DNA from: Calvatia gigantea
Lineage: Eukaryota > Basidiomycota > Agaricomycetes > Agaricales > Lycoperdaceae
DNA length: 64,000 nucleotides
Reading direction: 5' to 3'
NCBI GenBank assembly: GCA_025093985.1
Contig: JACAAK010000003.1
Location: 744,001-808,000 of the forward strand
Shown: positions 11,128 through 21,273 of the stretch, in pieces
How the letters are laid out: each line of letters starts with the position of its first letter
Position numbering within the stretch: position 1 is the stretch's first letter
The notes under the pieces: generated by a model
What the model saw: only the letters and a program-made list of their open reading frames with translations
The model's database searches: none
What the model was told of the DNA's origin: nothing
Made by a program: the position numbers and the translations under genes

Positions 11128-12641
11128 CGAAGAGGGGAGGGATTACGGTATCCAGTTGGGGATTCTACCTGGGGGTCGCCGCGAGGAGGGTCGGAAGTTA
11201 GCGGTCGGGTGTGCTGTCCGATATATTGATCTTGTGCCGTTTGCCCAGGAAAGTTGTGTATACTGGTTTATGTCTGAGTTTATACCGAGTTGAGGCGCTT
11301 TTGGGAATCGACATTGATCTTGTACTTGACTTCGGCTGGTCGAGAAACGGGACCAAAATCATCGGGTCCGCTGCTAAGCGCTAAGTATTGGAGCTGGCGA
11401 ATGAGTGCGGGTGGAAGATTTCGAGTGGAGTTTGAAACCAGACCGCACTCCCTGAAGCTCGTGTCCGCCGTCACTCCCTCTTCGACAAAGTTCCAGGCAG
11501 TAACCCCGACATCCTCAAGACTCATCGAGACGGTGAGCATTTCATGCTCCGTGTTGAACCCTGGTTCTGCACTTCGGCCGGCGTAAAACATCAAGTCATC
11601 AGGACTCATGACTCATGACCTATACTGACTTGACCTTGCACACTCGCAGCGGTACACCGTTCTCTTTTTGAGACATTCGCGGGTTCCTCGGTTGTCGGAG
11701 TAGAACCTGTACATATGCTGTGTCATCGCAGTTCACCGTGGCCCTACGATAATGGAGCTCTCAAGCACAATGTGTTATTATCCATAGATGACCATTGCCG
11801 ACTTCGTCCCAGTGGCCGACCCCAGAGCCAGGCCGGGGTCCAGTAATAAACCCGCTGCCACTCCTTTTTGCGCCAGCAAGAAGGCCCACTCCAGGAAGGA
11901 CCCTCTCTTCGAGGCCTCTCTCGCACCTTCGGCAGAGGTGTAGCATCTAAATACGGTTTCGCGGACACTGTTTTTGATCCCTTCCCTAATAATCAGGCCC
12001 CCTGCCATTGTGCAGTTCTCCCACTCCCTCGACAAGAACACCACCACCCAGCCCTCCAAGCTTCCCCATCTCCGTCAAGTGCGGCTTCAATCACATCAGT
12101 TGTGTGCTTTATGTCCTTGTGAACGGCAAAACCCCGTCCCGGTACTGTTGTCAACAGGGGGACAGTCGCTGTTGCCGCTCTCTAGGACATCGACAGCAAG
12201 GATTAGCACTACCTTACTTACGCCCATCAGCGCTGCCAAGGACAACTTGTACGTCTTTTCTTACCTTTTTCTTACTTACATACACGTCTGTCCAGTACCG
12301 AGGACAACACCATCCATGGGTAGGCAGTTTTCATGGCTTCAAATATACCCAAATGTTCTGCAAGCGTGCCAGGACCTCTGACCAAAACGACTCCTCCCCC
12401 ACCTTCGGCAAGCTCTAAAGATCTGCTTCGGCTGCCTCTCTGGTTGGGCATCCGTGACGCAGGTGGTCTTACTTGATTTTTAGTTTGACCCTGACCGGGC
12501 GCCATGCCCCGTACGTACGTGATAAACCATGCCACGCTATGCTCTACGGATGTTCAATCGTATCCGTGTACATTATTATAGTGTTACGATGTTACAATGT
12601 CGGTTAAGATTGCAGGCAATCGAAAGCTGAGAGAATATCTT
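11128..12641. other. No recognised gene
   Basis: A 109-codon minus-strand frame (11609-11280, starting MSPDDLMFYAGRS) and several overlapping plus-strand frames (11870-12420) are open, but none shows a known domain. The plus-strand frames overlap each other in different phases, which argues against coding. Confidence 0.4.
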
Positions 12642-13624
12642 TCAGAGTACAGCTGCCCCTGTCCCCCGCTCAAAGTACACAGCACCCGTATCTGTCAGAC
12701 GATATTGCAGTGCAGAACTTCGTGGTAACAAGTTAACTTGGTTGGTCCGTGTTGACGGGCCAGCATGGAGCGCGACCTAGGCAGTTCGTCAACACACTGG
12801 ACGAAAGGTCGAGGTTCTTGGGAACTTACCTCTCCACTCACTGCACCGCTGCGGCCGCTTGCAAGCGATCGGACTTCAAGGTGATACGTGCACAGTTGAA
12901 GAAGGTGGCGAAACAGATCGTCCAGCTCGTCCGATGACGCGAGGTGATGTCGAATAAGCAAAGTCGCATTGACCTAGAGTAAAAAAAGTACGTGCATCGA
13001 ATGAAAAGAAAGAGATATGTTCTTGTCATTTTGAACTTACGCGTCGACACGCAGCGACAAGCGCACGAATAAACCGGGAAATGTCCAAGGTTGGGAAGCC
13101 TATCCATTCGAGAGTTGTAATATCGTCGAGAATCACCAGATGGTCAGTTGTTCCACCAGCATTCGAGGCACTCGGTGAAAGTGAGTCAATAACAGAGTCA
13201 AAGAGAGGACGTAGAGGCGCTTTGGCTGATGAACCAGGCGGCGGGGGTTGTACGAGCGAAGGGACGTCAATGAATTCTGAGGGTGCCAGAATCAATTTGT
13301 TGGCCCAAATCAATGCCCTACGCTGAGAGTTAATATGAACGAACGGTGCAGAGGTAACAAAATGAGACTCACAAATTTTGACGAAATTGCCTTCCATCTT
13401 GCAAGGTCCTCGGAGATTGAGATGATTGTTATTCTCCTTTCTGTTTTCCGACCGGAATTCGTGGATGGTTTGATGTGTGCAACAAGGGCATGGTGTAGAA
13501 GAAATGAAGCTGGGGAAGGAAGGGTATCTGTGATCAGCAGAACGATGTTTTCTGGGAGGTTGAGTGGGGGTAGTAACATCGGGTTGGTTTGGATTCGGGA
13601 AAGATAAGATAATGTTGATGCCAT
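12642..13624 (-). CDS. ELP6: Elongator complex protein 6
   Basis: Subunit of the Elp4-Elp5-Elp6 RecA-like ring of Elongator, needed for wobble-uridine modification of tRNA. Four exons: 13624-13373, 13322-13041, 12973-12830 and 12776-12642. The introns are 50, 67 and 53 nt with clean GT/AG ends. After joining, the protein (about 271 residues) has NIVLLITDTLPSPASFLLHHA at the N-terminus, then LVILDDITTLEWIGFP (the Walker-B-like strand of the degenerate RecA fold) and SRFIRALVAACRRV. It ends with SGEVALHAGPS and QYRLTDTGAVYFERGTG, a good ELP6 C-terminal signature. The last exon is only found by choosing the acceptor CTGCCTAG. This is a single-copy housekeeping gene lying inside an array of decaying membrane-protein paralogues. 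Confidence 0.85.
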
Positions 13625-13967
13625 GATCCCCGTTGGCGGTGTGGTTCATTGTTTGTCTCGAGCTTGTTTTAAGTTAGTCGGACCGGTTTCGCTTCTGCAT
13701 TTCTTCCATCCTGGCATCAAGGCTCAAATACGTGCCTTGAAGCTTGAAGCTTGAAGAGCTGCGACCAGCTTCAAAAGGCTCACAGGTGTTAAAAGTTGAA
13801 TCGAGGCTTCTAGTTCCCGCCAGGGGGTCTATTCGCTTTAATCCTCAGTACATATGGGTTAACTGAACGCATCGGGTTTGGGCGCAATGATTGGCAGATA
13901 GACGCCAAAGGCCCCAAATCGCAACAGCCAACAATTGGCGATATTTTGAGGCTTAATTCCAAACTAC
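13625..13967. other. Intergenic with short AGCTTGA repeats
   Basis: A small tandem array of CTTGAAG/AGCTTGA units occurs at about 13735-13756. Nothing else is recognised. Confidence 0.4.
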
Positions 13968-15516
13968 ATGTTGATCCTGTATCTTCTTCTCGCCAACCTT
14001 AGAAATTCCTCACAACCTAACCGCCTGGCGATCGTTTCACGAGATGCACCAGACGGGAATCAATGTATAGACATCCAGACATGTCGAACCATTCAAGACG
14101 TCGTCTGGAGCTGTTTGGCAACTGTTTTTGCCTTCACATGGGTTGCTGTCCACCCCAATTTACCCGGACCTAAGGATTCGGGTTGGACGTCCTTCAAGAG
14201 GTAAGCTATCACCATGACCTACGCAATACTTGCGCCAGAATTCATGGCGTGGTGGGCCATGCGGCAGCGCGTCGCAGCAAGCACCATTACTCGTATCTTC
14301 AAAGGGAGGTTTCAAAGTAAGTGCTGCATCGCTCCAACTTTTTCCCTCAAAGAAACCCACTGGTACCTTATAGCCAAGACGATCGAGAAGGGCGCTTGGG
14401 TGTTATTGAAGGAATGGTTCCATGGCCCTCATGAGAACTCTCAGTCGCAAAATTGGACCCTCACTCATGAGTTCTTCTTACAATTGGGCGGATTCATCCT
14501 TCACCAACAAGGAAAACCAGTATCAGTCCTTACCTTCAATAGGCTAGTGTCCCTTATTGAAGCAGGCGAAATCGACGTCCCAACAGTCACGGAGAACTCA
14601 ATTAACGACAAGAGTAAGGGAGACTTCCTTACCACCTCGATCTCCATCACAGGCAACCGGCTTGCCCACCTGGCCAGACACTGGACAATAAACCATGTCG
14701 TTTGAAGTAGGACGAAGAGCTTAGTGACATTGGCGTTCGCTGCCCTGAATATTGTCACATGTTGTCTCTGGTGGCAGGAAGCCTCAGGGTGTACATGTTG
14801 CGGTTCCCATTGAACTTCGTACCAGAATGAACGCTACTCATCCGATCAGTTGTCGTAGCTGCGGAAACAGGCTGGCATCTACCATGAGTCTTCCAATGAC
14901 CTATACCGTCAATACTCAGATGGAATCTGTCGATGAAACGGTTCGGCAAAAGGAGGGATACGGATCAGACAAAGCGCCTATAGCATGGATTAGGCAACGA
15001 ATGAAGTGGAGGTGGTGGGCAACGGAGGGTGGGGGCTGGTTCGCATGGGTGAGATTCGTGATTTGGCAAGTGCCCGTTACCCTGCTGCGTGAGCTATTGC
15101 GTCCATTATACAAGATGGCAGGAGATGTAGACATTGACGTGGAAGCCCGATCCACTCGGCTTCCAATGTTCTACGCGCACAATCTGGGCTATCAGAAGTT
15201 CTTCATATCCATCGCCTTCTTGTTTGGTGGACTTCATCTCCTGTCGTGGTCCGCACCGTTCCCTTCGGATCTCGAACAATGGCTTTGGCGCTCATGTGCC
15301 ATTTTTATTACGATAGAACCCGCCATCCTCCTCCTGTATCGAAGGCTCTGGGCACACGAGCTGAATGGATTCACTGACCTAACTGTAATGGTTTCCCTGA
15401 CCATCTACTGTTTTGCTCGTCTGGGACTTATGGTCCTCTCCTGCACTGCGCTCCGTGCAGCGAACCCAGATGCATACCGTAGTGTACAATGGACGACTTT
15501 CCTCCCACATATGTAG
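13968..15516 (+). pseudogene. Agaricomycete multi-pass membrane protein, pseudogene with internal inversion
   Basis: This belongs to an unnamed membrane family with a paralogue at 21.3-22.8 kb. Landmarks in order: DVVWSCLATVFAFTWVAVHPNLPGP, YAILAPEFMAWWAMRQ, LTHEFFLQLGGF, NDKSKGDFLT, LAFAALNIVT, VPVTLLRELLRPLYKM, LPMFYAH, FGGLHLLSW and a final SVQWTTFLPHM at 15516. Lesions: an in-frame TAA at 14202-14204; a 91-bp inversion at 14633-14723 that removes the segment encoding LQTTWFIVQCLARWASRLPV from the sense strand; and one extra G near 14775-14778 that shifts the frame before KPQGVHV. The first hydrophobic stretch (MLILYLLLANL) may be a signal peptide. Function unknown. The start is the first ATG and is uncertain. 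Confidence 0.72.
14633..14723. other. 91-bp micro-inversion inside the membrane-protein pseudogene
   Basis: On the plus strand this stretch does not fit the paralogue. Its reverse complement encodes KLFVLLQTTWFIVQCLARW and so on, matching KLLVIFQTTWFVVQCIGRW of the copy at 21.96 kb. Inverting exactly 14633-14723 rejoins GDFLT to KLF and EIEV to VTLAFAALN in frame. Confidence 0.85.
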
Positions 15517-15550
15517 ATCGTCCTCAAAAATTCCCATCGATAGTGGTCGG

Positions 15551-15578
15551 TACTCAGTACTCAGTACTCAGTACTCAA
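15551..15578. repeat. Short tandem repeat (TACTCAG)n
   Basis: Four copies of a 7-bp unit TACTCAG (the last partial) lie in the gap of about 600 bp between the membrane-protein pseudogene and DUF6535 copy B. Confidence 0.7.
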
Positions 15579-16111
15579 AGAGGCTATCTGTGGTCCATCG
15601 AATTTTCTGCCTGGTCGTGGGAAAGCTCGCTGCGAACTTGAATCCAGGAGTCGATTCTCTGCTATTTTTAGCTTCAAAATTTGGCGCTGAAGCGCTGAGT
15701 GCTAAGCGATAAACAGCGTACACCCTCTTGATCACCTTCGATTTCTTGTTTTGCTTCTAACACCTGCATACTTGCTGTCACTTCGGGCCGGCGGCCTTGG
15801 GCCTCATGACCGTTCCTTCACAAAGATTCCAACTTCGTGGGTGCCTCCTCATCGTACCAGAATGAACATTCACCGACTAACATCACCGCTCTCAGTGTTT
15901 TGGAGCAATATTTTCACATATCACCCAGAACATCTCTTTCGTAGTATCCTAATTATCACTTTCGAGGCTATTTCAATTTCCACCACCTTTCTTCCTAAAT
16001 TCCTGGAGACGCAAAACGGACCCAGAATATGCACACCAATCCAGGCGAAAGGATGATCGATGAGGAATAGATTACAAAAATACTACTTCAGAAGAGCCCC
16101 TCGTTCCGGAC

Positions 16112-18590
16112 ATGCGGCTTGGAAGCCTAAGGGAAATTGCGCTTGACGCTCGTTATATTTGGCCTAATGATCGCGCGCTCCTTCGTTTTCTCGACCACTG
16201 GAGAGCACCGAAATGGGTCCACATAAAGGAAAGAGCTACCACTGTGCATTGGCGTCCGTTCTTTTACCATTCCCGTCCAATCCCGCCTGCCACCATGGAG
16301 ATCGCATACAAATCTGTAAGTCCCTCCTGATAGTAGCTCAATGTACGTATATATGATTCTCACACGCAAGAGTAGTTGACAAGTCGAGGTGACAAGTCCC
16401 ATTTGTTCAAAAAGGTTCGTTCTCCACAGAGTCACTGTCTGACATGCCAAGCGTGAAGTTAATGAGGAATTCAATATCCAGCATTCTCTTAATGAAAAGG
16501 AAAAGATTCCAACAGCGCAACTCTCAGATGTGTGTCTTCGCCTTTCTTCTTCCCGATCCACATTAATCTTTGGCAATAGGACGATTGGATATGTGAACCC
16601 AAACTCTACGAACATCCCCTTAGCAAAGCTCGCGAGGATCCCTGGGAGAAGTGCCATAATGTCGTCGATACGAATGATAGACTATTCTGTAAGCAGCTTC
16701 ACCAGGAAATTTCGTGGCTGTTGGTAGTTGTAAGTCCGAGTAACAGTTTTTCTGTGAAGGCTTGAGCTCATAATCTTCCTCCTCGACAGGCAAGTTTGTT
16801 CCTCGGCATCGTTACCGGATTCACCAATACATCGCTTAAGTGGCTACAGGCTAACCCAGAGGAGACGATGGTGGACTTACTTCGCGACGTTGTTCAACTG
16901 CTCAACGATACCAGCTCCCAAAGAACTGTTCCGCCCCCTCAGCCCTTTGTGCCGAAGAATCACTACATTGTGGTTAACCAGCTGTGGTTCCTCAGCATGA
17001 CCCTGAGCATCAGCGCCGTCGTAGTCGGGACCCTCTGCCTTCAATGGCTCGCCGCCTTTCGGCGCACCAATGTCAAGCACATGCCTCACGAGGATGCCCT
17101 CGCGCTCCGGCAACTGCGCTTCGACGGAGTAATGGCTTGGGGGGTTCCTCGTGTCCCAGCGGTCTTACTAGTGACGGTTCAAAGTGCACTCGTCCTCTTC
17201 GCGATCGGTCTACTATACCTCTTGTGGTCGGTAAACCGGCGAGTTGCACTCCCAGTGGCCATCGTGAGTGGGGTGTCCGCATCCCTCTTGGCCCTCACCA
17301 CTATAATGCCCCTGCTGCAATCGGTTATAGGGTGGATACTACCACAATCCCTTGCCATTCACCAGTGTCCATATAAATCCCCTATTTCCTGGGCTGCCCA
17401 CCGCTTTTGCGTTTTGTTGGCTATCATCTCCAGCTTTCTATTTGGCTGGTTGCCACGTATCAAAAAGCCGATATTCAAATGGCGTATGCGGCAGCTCAAA
17501 CTCCTCCCAGACTTTTTATGGCAGGAATACGATGAACTTTGGCGTCAGCAACGCGAGCGCAGGGGTCCCCAGTCCTCAAAAAAGGGCACTAAAGGGTATT
17601 CATATTACCTTGTTCGCAGCCTTGCTTCGGCTATGGAAGCGCTTGTATTTCAAAACGCCGTTGACACTATCCACGAGTGCCTTCAAGATTTTCATGGAAC
17701 AGATGCGGAAGTTGAAACGTTTGAGGAGTTGTTCTCGAAGGATTTTCCTCCAGCAGAAGAAAAATTACTACAAACCAAACTCCTACCTCCAACGTCAGCC
17801 GACGGCGCTGCCGTCGACTCGCCCACTTCAAAACAGGTTGATCTGACTAGCCTTCGAAGAGATTTTCTGAACGCGCACGCGCTTCAACACTTTGTCACGC
17901 ACAACAAGAAGCTACATCGCACTCTCCTACCACACCGTGTTGAGCTCTACGTCCGGATCAAAAACTCATCGCTTCATCCGAATATCCGCAACTTCTACCA
18001 CGATAGTCGCACGAAGTCTCTTTCCAAAGAATTCCCAAAAGGAAACGACAAACCTATCGGTAGCTCTATTGAGTGTCCCATTCAAAGCTTACACGATGCC
18101 CAAGGATTGCTTCCGAGTAAGTGCAACCACCGTACGTAGCCGCTCTCGTGGGCTAACAGGAAGTGGCGTAGAGTTGCGGATACAATTTCTGACGTGTGCG
18201 GAGCGCATAATAGATTTTGAGGGACTCGAGGAGGGTTTCTTTTCCGCCATCCAGCATGTCCTAGATGCATCTGAAGCCGAGGAATCCCCAGATCCTCAAA
18301 ACGATGCTAATAACCCACTTGTCCAGGACGACCCCTCTCCTCTTCCTACAGAAGGTCGCTCTTCGACACTGCCTTCTGCCAGGGGACAATTAATCACTGA
18401 AGAGCCCACCTCCATTGCGAGCCCCCAACTTGGTAGGAGACAACCCACGATGGCGACACTCGTCAATGATCGGGACGTCGGACAATCCCCACCCGTTGCA
18501 CACGCAGACCTGTTTCGGAGATTACGCGATAAGCTCAAAGAGCGTTCTCATGACTACCTTGAGTTCAAAGAAGGCGAATCCAGAGCTTGA
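16112..18590 (+). CDS. DUF6535 transmembrane protein, copy B (apparently intact)
   Basis: This is the reference copy of the local DUF6535 array. The first exon (16112 to about 16315) starts MRLGSLREIALDA and ends MEIAYKS before a GTAAGT donor. A later exon (from about 16580) reads EDPWEKCHNVVDTND and EISWLLVV, then an intron of about 60 nt. The main exon (about 16794-18118) is open for over 440 codons. It holds SLFLGIVTGF, WFLSMTLSISAVVVGTLCLQ, WGVPRVPAVLLVTVQSALVLF and IGLLYLLW, and then a cytoplasm-like part (LWQEYDELWRQQRER). A GTAAGT donor near 18119 joins the last exon LRIQFLTCAERIIDFEG, ending at 18590. At least four membrane helices are predicted by hydrophobicity. Two small exons between 16330 and 16580 could not be placed with certainty. 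The function of DUF6535 is unknown. Confidence 0.75.
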
Positions 18591-18798
18591 TTGTTGTCCC
18601 TTTCGTTGACGCGGATACGTCTCGCTGTAGATGTTCTTGCCTCATTTTTACCAATTTCTGATGTAGTTGGAACGAGACCCATCAATCGTAATGGTATTCA
18701 TAGGTCCACACTTTGGCATAGGACTGTCAACTGACAGACTAAAGTCGGTGACACTGTAGATAATGTACCCCCAACATGCGCAATGGAAAGAGAGTGAC

Positions 18799-18940
18799 GT
18801 TGGCACAGCTTTTACAATGCAATGGCCATGATGTTCCAGAAATAGCTTCAACGTTCAATGTTCAACGTTCGACGTCCCAACGTTTGACCACTACACAAGA
18901 ATAGCTCATTCCTTTAGCGCACGTTCAGGAATGCCAAGAG
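18799..18940 (+). repeat. Direct repeat, unit 1 (second copy at 20513-20620)
   Basis: TTGGCACAGCTTTTACA, a GTTCCAGA motif, TTCAACGTTCAA and AATAGCTCATTCCTT occur in the same order here and at 20513-20620. This indicates a degenerate duplication flanking the DUF6535 fragment. Confidence 0.6.
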
Positions 18941-18959
18941 CGAGGAACAAAGTGATCTT

Positions 18960-19812
18960 GCCACCCCCGTCAGCACTACCAAGACCAACTTCTCTCTAGC
19001 AGAAAAAGATTTGCTATAGGTGAAGCTACTACTCCCGACCTCTGCCGTTAACCCATCCATTTCAAAGCACGTTCCTCTGACTGACTTTCGAAGAGATTTT
19101 TTAAATTCACATACCCTCTAACACTTTGTCACGCATAACCAGAAGCTACATCGGGCCCCCCTGCCCGTTGAGCTCTACATCCGGATCAAAATCTCAGTAC
19201 TCATTGCTCCATCCGGTGCTCGTAGCTACCAGGATAGTCGCAAAAATACCCTCCCAAGTGACCTCTGGGACTCGGGAGAAAAAGATTAACTTATCGGCGG
19301 CTCCGTTGAGTGAGTCATTTAAAACTTATGCGATGCTCAAGGGTTACTTGTAGGTAGGTACAATCATCTACATGATCACTTTGGTGAACCGACCGGAAGG
19401 GGTTGTAGAGTTGCGGATACAATTTTTGATGTGCGTAGAGCGCATAATGGATTTTGAGGACCCCAAGGAGGGTGTTATTTCCGCCTTCTGACATGTTTTA
19501 GAAGTCTCTGAAGCCGAGGAATCACCCTCATACCCGCACAATGACAGTGATAATCCACTTCGCCAAGACAACCCTTCCTTGCCTTCCATGGAAAGCCGTT
19601 CTTCGACGCTACCTTCGGCCATGGATCAATCAGTCACGGAGGAGCCCACCCCCTCCCAGAAACCCTCATTTTGGTAGAAGACAACATACGATGTCAATGA
19701 TTAGGACGTTAGACAGTCCTCATCTGTCGCACATGCAGACCTATTTTGGAGAGTACACGGCAGGCTCAAAGAGTGCTCCATGCTATCCCCGATCAGCAAG
19801 CGAATCCTGAGT
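18960..19812 (+). pseudogene. DUF6535 3' fragment, copy C
   Basis: A degenerate duplicate of the 3' part of copy B. Successive segments match the codons for CPAEEKLL..., DLTSLRRDFLNAHAL, NKKLHR, VELYVRIKNSS and LRIQFLTCAER, and the DQS/Ser-Thr-rich tail. The reading frame is broken by TAG/TAA stops and several small indels. For example, TAG interrupts the stretch corresponding to AEEKLL, and a TGA follows SAI(F)-like sequence near 19490. Nothing upstream of the RRDFLN region is present. The 3' flank (ACCAA.TTCTGATGTAGTTGGA near 19915) also repeats that of copy B near 18650. This shows that a block including the 3' end and its flank was duplicated in tandem. Confidence 0.75.
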
Positions 19813-20109
19813 CTGACTGTTGACTTGGCCCAGTGCCAGATTTGTTTTCCAAACTGTCGTCACTTACGCCCGACGTGGATACGCCCCGCTAGCGAACGTT
19901 CTTGTCTCACCCTTACCAACTTCTGATGTAGTTGGAGTCATAGATCCAGCACACACACTTGGTCGGACCCGGCATCATGGGCGTCGCATCTGGTTGTCAG
20001 TAGATTGCGGTCACACAATTTATTTTCAGCAGACCACGCCCTCGCATCGAACCCCACTTCTGCACTAACCGATAATCAATTTTGGAGTGTTACCATAGAC
20101 TGGCGACTG

Positions 20110-20257
20110 CACTGCACCAACGAGTTGATGTGCCGCTGCTTGCATTGATATTATATTTAATCAAAAAAGTGTATTCCTCAACACTTTACACTTTACACTT
20201 TTTGCACTTGATGTGATTTCAATATGACCTCTGTCACATCGACTCGTTGGCGCAGTG
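20110..20257. mobile_element. MITE-like inverted-repeat element, copy 1
   Basis: About 148 bp, bounded by CACTGCACCAACGAGTTGATG on the left and its near-exact reverse complement on the right (ending TCGTTGGCGCAGTG). The interior is AT-rich, with facing AAAAAGTGTA and TACACTTTTT motifs. It has no coding capacity. CACTG ends recall CACTA-type terminal repeats, but no target duplication is evident here. Confidence 0.65.
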
Positions 20258-20302
20258 GATGGATATATGGACATACTTGAGTGATGCCGCAAATAATGTA
20301 TC

Positions 20303-20451
20303 CACTGCGGCGGCGAGTTAACGTGACACCAGTTGTATTTGTATCATATTAAAACCGAAAAGTGTATTTTTCAATATGACGTACTGTACACTTTTTGAAT
20401 TTGGTAGGATTTTGATATGACCCTGTGTCATATTAACTTGTTGATGCAGTG
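20303..20451. mobile_element. MITE-like inverted-repeat element, copy 2
   Basis: Same structure as copy 1, more diverged (left end CACTGCGGCGGCGAGTTAACG, right end TTGTTGATGCAGTG). TATC occurs immediately outside both ends (20299-20302 and 20452-20455), a possible 4-bp target duplication. Confidence 0.62.
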
Positions 20452-20512
20452 TATCTGAGCATGCAGAAGTTGTCCAGTTAAAGTTGACCACTAGACATTC
20501 TTTCCAAATTGG

Positions 20513-20620
20513 CATTGGCACAGCTTTTACAGTGCAATGGTCATGACGTTCCAGAGAAAAGGTTCAACGTTCAAGGACGCAAAAATAGCTCATTCCTTGA
20601 GTGCACGTTCGTACGACCGG
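20513..20620 (+). repeat. Direct repeat, unit 2 (of 18799-18940)
   Basis: Second copy of the degenerate direct repeat described at 18799-18940. MITE-like copy 3 lies directly after it. Confidence 0.6.
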
Positions 20621-20644
20621 CCAGAGGAGCAAGCCAAGTCTCCA

Positions 20645-20802
20645 CACCGCGCCAAGGAGCTGATGTGACACAATGTGACACTCGCCATACCAATACCATA
20701 TTTAAATACAAAAAGTGTATTCTTCAATACTACACGCTGTACACTTTTGGAATTAATATGATTTTGATATGACCTGTCACACATCAACTCGCTGGCGCAG
20801 TG
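20645..20802. mobile_element. MITE-like inverted-repeat element, copy 3
   Basis: About 158 bp, with CACCGCGCCAAGGAGCTGATG on the left and CATCAACTCGCTGGCGCAGTG on the right. It has the same facing AAAAAGTGTA/TACACTTTTG interior. The left end has lost the T of CACTG. Confidence 0.62.
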
Positions 20803-21273
20803 GGATCCATCCTCATTGTTGAGCAAGATAACAATTTTATTTGCTGTATCCTAAGAGACAATCATTCACCGCAATCCGATTCGGCGAACTGGGCGCAAAT
20901 CACATAATTAATTTGCGGGCGAAACTCGTTGCAGATATTTTGTCTCATTTTCCTCAAATATAGAGACTTGCCCATTCTCACGGTAAGAGGGACAGGTGTG
21001 TTTTACTCAAGGTAACAAACGTGCGTGGAACAAAGATAAGTAATGACCGAGATAGATCCCCTTGAAAGAGCCACGACCCTCTCACCCCCCGCAGGAAAAG
21101 AGCGCCGATCACTCAAGAGTGCAGGTGTGCACAGGATACCACCCCCGGTGACAATGGTATTTTTACATCTTCTACATAACTTCAGAAGAGTCATTGGCAT
21201 TCTGTTTGGTTGACTGTAGTAGGCCGAGCTCTTTTTATACCGTCCGTTAGAGAAAGGTAACCATCCTCCGCTG
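20803..21273. other. Intergenic, no gene recognised
   Basis: AT-rich sequence after MITE-like copy 3, without a convincing open frame or promoter. Confidence 0.4.

Noticed and set aside
11870..12420. Two overlapping plus-strand frames of 135 and 136 codons
   Set aside because: They overlap each other in different phases, contain no motif, and no splice model links them to a known family.
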